Shown piece after piece: positions 4,726 through 9,922 of a stretch of DNA of 9,922 bases. A model generated the notes under the pieces. It ran no database searches and was not told the origin of the DNA. It worked only from the letters and a program-made list of their open reading frames with translations. This DNA comes from CAYLWZ01 sp964585805. GTDB taxonomy: Bacteria; Patescibacteriota; Minisyncoccia; Minisyncoccales; GWA2-38-27. Made by a program: the position numbers and the translations under genes. How positions within the stretch are numbered: the stretch's first letter is position 1; each line of letters opens with the position of its first letter. Location: assembly GCA_964585805.1 (NCBI GenBank), contig CAZPFE010000020.1:1-9922 (forward strand), given 5' to 3'.

Positions 4726-5298
4726 TCAAATAAGAAAACCTATTCCTTTTTTATTTATTCCAGCAGCGTTTCCTTCATCAGTATCAATATGCATAGCCAA
4801 TCTAAAATTTTCATTAATTCTCACTTTGACATTTTTAAATATTATTTCTCTCTTTCCAGAAAAACCAACCGAAATAAAATCCCCTTCTTTTAAATTTAAC
4901 CTCTCTGCTTCTTCTGGTGAACAATGAATATGCCTTAAAGGAACAATTACTCCTTTTTTAATTCTTACTTTTCCTTTTGGACCGATTAAAACAATACCGG
5001 GAGTATTTTTTAAGTCTCCTGAATGCTTTAAAACAGGTTTTATACCTAAAAAAATTGCATCTGTAATGCTAATTTCAACTTGGGTTTTTTCTCTTACTGG
5101 TCCTACAACTCTAACATTTGATAATTTCTTTGAACCATTCTGAATATCCAATTTCTCCTTTGCCGCAAAATCGCTTGGTTGACTAAGATTTCTTAATTTT
5201 CTTAATTTATATCCTTTTCCAAAAAGTTTTTCTAAATCTCCTTGAGACAAATGAATATGTCTTGCTGAAACTTCAATTGGAATTTTAATATTTTTCAT
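4726..5298 (-). CDS. pduL: PduL-type phosphate acyltransferase (acetyl-CoA to acetyl phosphate)
   Basis: This zinc enzyme exchanges CoA for phosphate on acetyl or propionyl groups and replaces the unrelated Pta. The 190-residue product shows the twin-domain signatures: V10-SARHIHLS with H14 and H16, the second copy L-R-H-I-H (H123, H125), and the closing MHIDTDEGNAAG with H170. These histidines match the zinc ligands of the family. The N-terminus goes straight into the catalytic fold, with no extension that would target it to a microcompartment, and no shell genes are near, so it acts in the cytoplasm. The start ATG (5296-5298) has a fair ribosome site, AAAGGT (5310-5305), six bases upstream. 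It ends at TGA. With acetate kinase at the right edge it completes acetyl-CoA to acetate with ATP formation; propionate specificity is less likely here. Confidence 0.93.
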   Translation of the reverse strand: MKNIKIPIEVSARHIHLSQGDLEKLFGKGYKLRKLRNLSQPSDFAAKEKLDIQNGSKKLSNVRVVGPVREKTQVEISITDAIFLGIKPVLKHSGDLKNTPGIVLIGPKGKVRIKKGVIVPLRHIHCSPEEAERLNLKEGDFISVGFSGKREIIFKNVKVRINENFRLAMHIDTDEGNAAGINKKGIGFLI

Positions 5299-5318
5299 TT
5301 TTTTACCTTTTTAATGTA

Positions 5319-5849
5319 TTATTGATTAGTATATTGACAATAAGTACACTCATTATAATTCCCAATAATTTTTCCTATACCACATGACTGATTATGTCCT
5401 TTCATAAACCAACGAACATCAAATTTTGTACATATACCTCCTGAGCGAGTTACACATCTGTATATATAACCTTCATAACAATAATTAGGATTATTTGCAT
5501 ATCCACATATTAAATTTTCATCAGCAGGCAATCTAATCCAATCATCTAAAATATTATTTAAAGTACTAGATTCACTATAACTAGTTCCATTTCTCCAACA
5601 TCTATTATCACTATAATCCCCTAAACAATGCCACCCAGTATCACCTGGATCAGGATATTCTCCATTTTGATCATATGCTAATTCAAAAACAGTAGCATAT
5701 TCTTTTATATCACTTAACCTTTTCGCATTCTTTGCCTTATCTCTCGCTCCTTTGAGAGAAACCATTACTATACTTGATAATAATCCTATTATTGCTATTA
5801 CTACTAACAACTCTATTAAAGTAAAAGCTTTATGTTTTTCAGTAAACAT
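5319..5849 (-). CDS. Type IV prepilin-like protein 2
   Basis: This is a secreted pilin or pseudopilin subunit. The 176-residue precursor has a very short leader, MFTEKHKA, cleaved before F9, which leaves Glu at mature position 5 in FTLIELLVVIAIIGLLSS, a hydrophobic helix that first anchors in the membrane and then packs in the filament. An amphipathic stretch with ARDKAKNAKRLSDIKEYATV follows, then a head domain with nine cysteines, several probably disulfide-paired outside the cell. The residue before the cleavage site is Ala instead of the commoner Gly, as in prepilin 1. The frame is intact from an ATG at 5847-5849. It lies 44 bases after ppsA and 20 bases before pduL, inside the metabolic run. 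Its first 65 bases of helix coding are identical to prepilin 1, while the heads differ completely. Confidence 0.9.
   Translation of the reverse strand: MFTEKHKAFTLIELLVVIAIIGLLSSIVMVSLKGARDKAKNAKRLSDIKEYATVFELAYDQNGEYPDPGDTGWHCLGDYSDNRCWRNGTSYSESSTLNNILDDWIRLPADENLICGYANNPNYCYEGYIYRCVTRSGGICTKFDVRWFMKGHNQSCGIGKIIGNYNECTYCQYTNQ
5761..5825 (-). repeat. 65-bp exact repeat shared by the two pilin genes, copy B
   Basis: This block is identical to 3476-3540 and in the same orientation, about 2.3 kb apart. Identity covers synonymous positions too and stops abruptly at both ends. In this copy the leader is in frame. Confidence 0.9.
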
Positions 5850-5893
5850 TTTTATTCATTATTATTTTATTATTACTCAATTATTATTCACTT

Positions 5894-8302
5894 TTATTTC
5901 TTTTTTGTTAATTTTAAAATTGTCTTAATCACTGTATCAGCATTTAAAGACATTGACTCTATACCTTCGTTCATTATAAACTCAGCAAATTCAGGATAAT
6001 CAGAAGGGGCTTGACCGCAAATACCAACATATTTACCTCTTTTCCGACAAACTTGAATTACTTTTTTTATCTGCTCTTTAATTGCTTCATTATTTTCATT
6101 GCCAATATAAGCAATTTTAGCATTATCTCTATCCAAACCAAGAGTTAATTGAGTAAGATCATTAGAACCAATACTCATTCCGTCAAAAATATCTAAAAAC
6201 TTATCAATTAAAATTACATTAGAAGGTATCTCACACATTACATATATTTTCAAACCATCTTTTCCTCTTTTTAAACCAAATTTTTCTATTAAGTTTACTA
6301 CTTTTTTAGCTTCTTCTATTGTCCTGCAAAAAGGAACCATAACAACGACATTTTTCAAACCAAAAACATCTCTTACTTTTCTAATTGCTCGACACTCCAT
6401 CTCAAAAGCAGGCTGAAAAACTGAATCAAGATAACGAGAAGCGCCTCGAAAACCAAGCATCGGGTTATCTTCTAAAGGTTCAAATAATTCACCTCCAATT
6501 AACTGTCTATATTCGTTGGTCTTAAAATCAGAAAATCTAACTATTACTTTTTTAGGATAAAAAGCGGCGCCTATTTGAGCAATTCCTTCTGCTAATTCTT
6601 TAATAAAATATTCTTTTTTATCCTTATAACCTTTAGTTATTTCTTCAATCTTTTTCTTTAAATTTTTATCCTTAATTTTTTCAAAATGATATAGAGCCAA
6701 AGGATGAATTTTTATTTTTTCAGCAATTATAAATTCTTCTCTTGCCAAACCAACTCCATCATTAGGCAAAAACGATGTTTTAAAAGCAATCTCTGGCGCC
6801 CCTATATTAACCATAATTTTAGTTTTTAAATTAGGCGCCTCCTCTAAATTATATCTTTTCACTTCATATGGAACATCTCCTTTCCAAACCCTACCATTTA
6901 AACCCTGACTGCAATCTACCGTGACCATTTGACCATTTTTCAAAATTTTTGTCGCTTTTTGAGTTCCTACTATACAAGGAATGCCTAACTCTCTAGAAAT
7001 TATTGCTGCGTGACAAGTCTTTCCACCTTCATCAGTAATAATTGCTGAAGCCATCCCCATAATACTTGTCCAATCAGGATCAGTCATACGCGTTACTAAA
7101 ACTTCTCCTTTTTTAAATTCGCCTATTTTAGACACATCTTTAATAATATGAACTTTTCCTTTGCCTATTTTTTCACCAACAGCAATACCGCTTAAAATCG
7201 GTTTTTCTTTGGATTTTACTTTGTACTCTTCATAAACCCTAGATTCTTTATAATTCTTAGAATGTTTTGGGGCGTGAACTGTTTCTGGTCTTGATTGAAC
7301 AATAAATAACTCTCCTGTTTCTCCATCTTTTGCCCATTCCATATCTTGAGGAGTCCATTTGCCGAACTTTTGAGAATAATGATTTTCTATAACAACAGCC
7401 CATTTTGCTAAAGTTAAAATTTCCTCATCGCTTAAAGCAAACTCTAACTGTTGTTTAAGAGGAATTCTAACTTCCTTAATACCTCCTTTTGAAGCATAAA
7501 CATACTTTACATCTTTTTGTCCAAGCTTCTTTTTTATAATTGGTTTATAATTTTCTTTTCCTAAAGTTTCTTTGAAAACATAAAATTCATCTGGAGTAAT
7601 TCTTCCTTTAACAATCATCTCCCCTAATCCCCAAATAGCATTTATTAAAACTACGCCCGGGAATCCTGTTTCTGTATCTAAACTAAACATTATACCTGAA
7701 GAAGCCAAATCAGAACGAACCATCTTTATTACTCCTACTGAAAGACCAAATTTTAATTGATCTATACCTTTGTCTGCTCGATATGCAATTGCCCTATCAC
7801 CAAAAACAGAGATAATACAACTTTTAACTGCTTTGAATAATTCTTCTTTACCTCTAATATTAAGATATGTTTCAAACTGACCAGCAAAAGAAGCATTAGG
7901 CATATCTTCACAAACACCAGAAGTTCGAACAGCTACAGAAACATTTTTTCCATATTTTTTTTCTAATTCTTCATAAGCAGCAGCAATTTCTTCTTTCAAC
8001 TCTTTTGGAATTTCTTCTTTTTCAATTATTCTTCTGGCTTTTTTTCCTGTTTCTTGTAAACTTTTTATGCTTTTAGGATTAAATTTAGAGAAAACTTCAA
8101 CCAACTTCTTATCAATCTCTCTTGATTTTAAAAACTTCCAATAAATATTTGTTGTTAAAGCAAAACCATCAGGAATATTTACCCCTTTTGAGGATAATTC
8201 CCTTGTCATTTCTCCTAAAGAAGCGTTTTTGCCTCCAACTAAAGGAACATCTTCAAATTGAATTTCTTTAAGCCATAAAATATCAGCGTCTTTTTTGTTC
8301 AT
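5894..8302 (-). CDS. ppsA: Phosphoenolpyruvate synthase (pyruvate, water dikinase)
   Basis: The enzyme converts pyruvate, ATP and water to PEP, AMP and phosphate, for gluconeogenesis, and may run in reverse in some fermenters. From the chosen ATG the protein has 802 residues, near the 792 of E. coli. The N-terminal nucleotide-binding domain shows LVGGKNASLGEM and the R-T-S-G region followed by DMPNASFAGQFET, and ends with FIVQSRPET. The swivelling phosphohistidine domain has GGKTCHAAIISRELGIPC with the carrier His431. The C-terminal PEP/pyruvate barrel shows GFRGASRY, SIGSNDLTQL and ICGQAPSDYPE with catalytic Cys762. An in-frame TTG lies four codons upstream at 8314, but it is inside a leader hairpin, so the ATG at 8300-8302 is preferred. 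It heads the run with prepilin 2, pduL, the kinase and prepilin 1. Confidence 0.96.
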   Translation of the reverse strand: MNKKDADILWLKEIQFEDVPLVGGKNASLGEMTRELSSKGVNIPDGFALTTNIYWKFLKSREIDKKLVEVFSKFNPKSIKSLQETGKKARRIIEKEEIPKELKEEIAAAYEELEKKYGKNVSVAVRTSGVCEDMPNASFAGQFETYLNIRGKEELFKAVKSCIISVFGDRAIAYRADKGIDQLKFGLSVGVIKMVRSDLASSGIMFSLDTETGFPGVVLINAIWGLGEMIVKGRITPDEFYVFKETLGKENYKPIIKKKLGQKDVKYVYASKGGIKEVRIPLKQQLEFALSDEEILTLAKWAVVIENHYSQKFGKWTPQDMEWAKDGETGELFIVQSRPETVHAPKHSKNYKESRVYEEYKVKSKEKPILSGIAVGEKIGKGKVHIIKDVSKIGEFKKGEVLVTRMTDPDWTSIMGMASAIITDEGGKTCHAAIISRELGIPCIVGTQKATKILKNGQMVTVDCSQGLNGRVWKGDVPYEVKRYNLEEAPNLKTKIMVNIGAPEIAFKTSFLPNDGVGLAREEFIIAEKIKIHPLALYHFEKIKDKNLKKKIEEITKGYKDKKEYFIKELAEGIAQIGAAFYPKKVIVRFSDFKTNEYRQLIGGELFEPLEDNPMLGFRGASRYLDSVFQPAFEMECRAIRKVRDVFGLKNVVVMVPFCRTIEEAKKVVNLIEKFGLKRGKDGLKIYVMCEIPSNVILIDKFLDIFDGMSIGSNDLTQLTLGLDRDNAKIAYIGNENNEAIKEQIKKVIQVCRKRGKYVGICGQAPSDYPEFAEFIMNEGIESMSLNADTVIKTILKLTKKK

Positions 8303-8309
8303 ATCTTTT

Positions 8310-8335
8310 AGCAAGATTTATAAATAAATCTTGCT
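8310..8335 (-). promoter_or_regulatory. Hairpin in the ppsA leader, just before the start codon
   Basis: An 11-bp perfect stem (8310-8320 with 8325-8335) closes a four-base loop and ends seven bases before the ppsA ATG. It spans the place where a ribosome binding site would lie and includes the alternative TTG codon. No T-tract follows on the minus strand, so it is not a terminator. It could limit ribosome access or stabilise the message. Confidence 0.5.
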
Positions 8336-8420
8336 TGTTATCTTTTATCTTCTATTTTTTTATTTTAAAATTCTATTTTTAGAAAGTAAATAATATCCAT
8401 CAAACTTAAAGAACAAAAAA

Positions 8421-8990
8421 TTATTTTTTGCAAACAGGACAAATTGCTGAAACAATAAAATTCTTCTCTCCTTTAGAAAGATCTCTTATTAAATATAATA
8501 CCATATCTGAACCGCAAACCGGACATTTAAAGTTATAATCATAACCTAAATCAACTATCAAATCTTTTGCGTCATAAGATGTTTTATTTATAGAAATTAA
8601 ATATGATCTTTGTTCTCCTAATAATATCTTAACTCGCCTAACCAACTCTGCTGGTGTAATATTTGTAGCAGCAACATAATCTTTTGCTTCTAATTCTATT
8701 GCTTGATTTTTATATTCTTCTTTGTAAATTTGGCTAAAAATAACAATCTTTGGTAAATTATTCTTGCCTATTTCTGATGACCTTAAAGAATTTAAAATGT
8801 CCAAACCTCCCAACTCCGCATCCAATAAAAGGAGATCTATCTTCTCTTTTTCCATTTTATCTAAAACATCTTTTTCTAAATCCAATCCTTCTAACTCTTT
8901 AACCAAAAAACCTGCTTTAGTAAGCACTTCTAAATAGGTATTTTTAATAAATTCATTTTTGATTGCAATAAGAATTTTTTTTGATTTCAT
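8421..8990 (-). CDS. Receiver-domain protein with C-terminal zinc ribbon
   Basis: The 189-residue product joins a CheY-like receiver fold (residues 4-125) to a four-cysteine zinc ribbon (C156-P-V-C159 and C184-P-V-C187, ending two residues after the last Cys). The expected phosphate-accepting Asp is present (D57 in IDLLLLD), as is the Ser of the fourth strand (S86). However, the acidic pair after strand 1 is replaced by K11-N12-E13, and the conserved Lys near 107 by Ala (DYVAATNITPAEL). Phosphorylation is therefore doubtful, and it may act as a constitutive binding module. No DNA-binding helix-turn-helix is visible; the zinc ribbon may bind protein or nucleic acid. It lies 33 bases after acetate kinase and 118 bases before the ppsA ATG. 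No histidine kinase is in view. The partner and signal cannot be inferred. Confidence 0.75.
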   Translation of the reverse strand: MKSKKILIAIKNEFIKNTYLEVLTKAGFLVKELEGLDLEKDVLDKMEKEKIDLLLLDAELGGLDILNSLRSSEIGKNNLPKIVIFSQIYKEEYKNQAIELEAKDYVAATNITPAELVRRVKILLGEQRSYLISINKTSYDAKDLIVDLGYDYNFKCPVCGSDMVLYLIRDLSKGEKNFIVSAICPVCKK

Positions 8991-9023
8991 AAAATTTAAA
9001 AATATATTATGTTACATTATAAA

Positions 9024-9922
9024 TTATAAATTATAAATTTTTTCAGCAATGGCTAATTCTTCATTTGGCTTTATTTGAATAATTTTCGTCTTCTTTAAAA
9101 TATTCTTTTTTAAAGGATTACAAATTCTATTTCTAATTTTTGCCGAACCAAAACCAATTGCGCCTGTAAAAACTAATAAATCACATTTTCCTAAAACAGC
9201 AAAATAAGCGCCAATATATTTTTGAATTCTATAAATAAATATTTCCAATCCTAATTTTGCTTTTTCATTTTTTTTCTTAATTTTCTCTAAAACCTGCAGC
9301 ATATTGTCTTCTCCAGAAAAAGATTTTAGTCCAGATTCTCTGTTTAAAATTTGGTTAGTTTTTTCTAAAGAATATACATCAACTAACTTTAAAACAATCC
9401 CTGGATCAATATCGCCTGAACGAGTCATCATCATCAATCCTTCCATTGGAGTAAAACCCATTGAAGTATCAATCGCTTTTCCGTTTTTAATAGCCGTAAT
9501 ACTAGCCCCTCCTCCTAAATGACAGCTAATGATTTTTAATTTTTGAAATGGTTTTTTTATTTTTTGAGCCGCTTTTTTTGCTGCATACTCATGAGATATA
9601 CCATGAAAACCAAACCGCCTAATTTGATATTTTTTTATTATTTCCTTTGGCAAAGGATACAAAAAAGCCTTTTCTGGTAAATCTTTATAAAATCCAGTAT
9701 CAAAGACAGCGAATTGCCTAATTTCTGGAAAAATTTTTTGGGCCGTCTTTATACCTAAAAGATTAAAAGGATTATGAAGAGGAGCTAAATAATTGTATTT
9801 TTTTACTTCTTTTAATTTTTTTTCATTAATTTCTAAAGGTAAACGATATTTTTCTCCTCCATGAACTACCCGATGACCTATTTTTTGAATCTTAAAATTT
9901 AACTTTTTAATATCTTTTAATT
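9024..9922 (-). CDS. ackA: Acetate kinase, 5' end beyond the window
   Basis: The enzyme makes ATP and acetate from acetyl phosphate and ADP. The frame stays open to the right edge, giving about 298 residues without the N-terminal part. Visible motifs are GHRVVHGGE with the substrate Arg, LAPLHNPFNLLGI, FAVFDTGF with the catalytic Asp, RRFGFHGISH with the transition-state His, HLGGGASI, TRSGDIDPG with the second substrate Arg, KYIGAYFAVL, and NEELAIAEKIYNL with the metal-site Glu. The usual FDTAFH reads FDTGFY and TGGIGENS reads TGAIGFGS. The stretch between that motif and the end is shorter than in typical family members. The catalytic residues I can check are kept, so an active enzyme is likely. 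It is the partner of PduL, though the two genes are separated by the receiver protein, ppsA and prepilin 2. Confidence 0.95.
   Translation of the reverse strand, partial: LKDIKKLNFKIQKIGHRVVHGGEKYRLPLEINEKKLKEVKKYNYLAPLHNPFNLLGIKTAQKIFPEIRQFAVFDTGFYKDLPEKAFLYPLPKEIIKKYQIRRFGFHGISHEYAAKKAAQKIKKPFQKLKIISCHLGGGASITAIKNGKAIDTSMGFTPMEGLMMMTRSGDIDPGIVLKLVDVYSLEKTNQILNRESGLKSFSGEDNMLQVLEKIKKKNEKAKLGLEIFIYRIQKYIGAYFAVLGKCDLLVFTGAIGFGSAKIRNRICNPLKKNILKKTKIIQIKPNEELAIAEKIYNL

Noticed and set aside
4726..4728. Recoding of TGA to glycine as in some Patescibacteria
   Set aside because: pduL ends at TGA right after its normal C-terminus, and no well-conserved frame here needs TGA to be read through.
8303..8314. 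TTG at 8314 as the start of ppsA
   Set aside because: It lies inside an 11-bp hairpin, and a normal ATG follows four codons later just before the conserved N-terminus.
9018..9040. ATAAATT repeated about three times between ackA and the receiver gene
   Set aside because: Low-complexity AT-rich tandem sequence of very small size with no sign of a function.
9304..9522. Plus-strand open frame of 72 codons inside acetate kinase
   Set aside because: It lies wholly on the opposite strand of a well-conserved ackA region, has no motif or ribosome site, and is best explained as a shadow of that gene.

Overview
The window is very AT-rich and almost every gene lies on the minus strand. The gene content and style suggest a member of the Patescibacteria (Candidate Phyla Radiation), most likely Parcubacteria-like. 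The reasons are two short type III/IV-like prepilins of the kind common in that group, the pairing of PduL with acetate kinase instead of Pta with AckA, a PEP synthase, a single Xer-like recombinase, and generally weak Shine-Dalgarno sequences. pduL ends at TGA, so TGA is a stop here and the code looks standard. Assignment to a phylum is inference from gene style, not from a marker-gene tree.

Layout from left to right. At 36-272 (minus) is ribosomal protein L31, with its own promoter. Diverging from it at 420-548 (plus) is a 42-residue, extremely acidic small protein with its own promoter and a strong bidirectional terminator (561-602). This is the only well-supported plus-strand gene. The terminator also serves the convergent minus-strand gene 598-1125, a probable LAGLIDADG-fold protein without the usual acidic active-site motif. 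Bases 1126-1436 carry no gene; they hold two copies of a 10-bp intergenic repeat and a GC-rich element of about 169 bp made of two hairpins. A tyrosine recombinase follows at 1437-2402, with a good promoter. Bases 2403-3033 again carry no confident gene; they hold that promoter, a perfect GC-rich terminator (2516-2550), a possible plus-strand promoter and only weak small-ORF evidence.

The right two thirds is a run of minus-strand genes. In transcription order they are acetate kinase (cut by the window edge), a receiver-domain plus zinc-ribbon protein, PEP synthase, prepilin 2, PduL phosphotransacylase, a PfkB-family sugar/nucleoside kinase and prepilin 1. PpsA interconverts pyruvate and PEP, and PduL with AckA converts acetyl-CoA through acetyl phosphate to acetate with ATP gain, so the segment looks like a fermentation and central-carbon cluster with two pilin genes set among its metabolic genes.

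Three observations deserve most attention. First, the motif ATTATGCGAC occurs six times exactly and twice with one change. All copies are between genes except one that supplies the start codon of prepilin 1, and they bracket the recombinase gene and the kinase-pilin pair. Second, prepilin 1 is broken or switched by a run of eight A bases: removing one A joins a complete leader to the pilin signature. Third, the two pilin genes share 65 identical bases over the pilin signature and nothing similar elsewhere, which fits gene conversion or cassette exchange.
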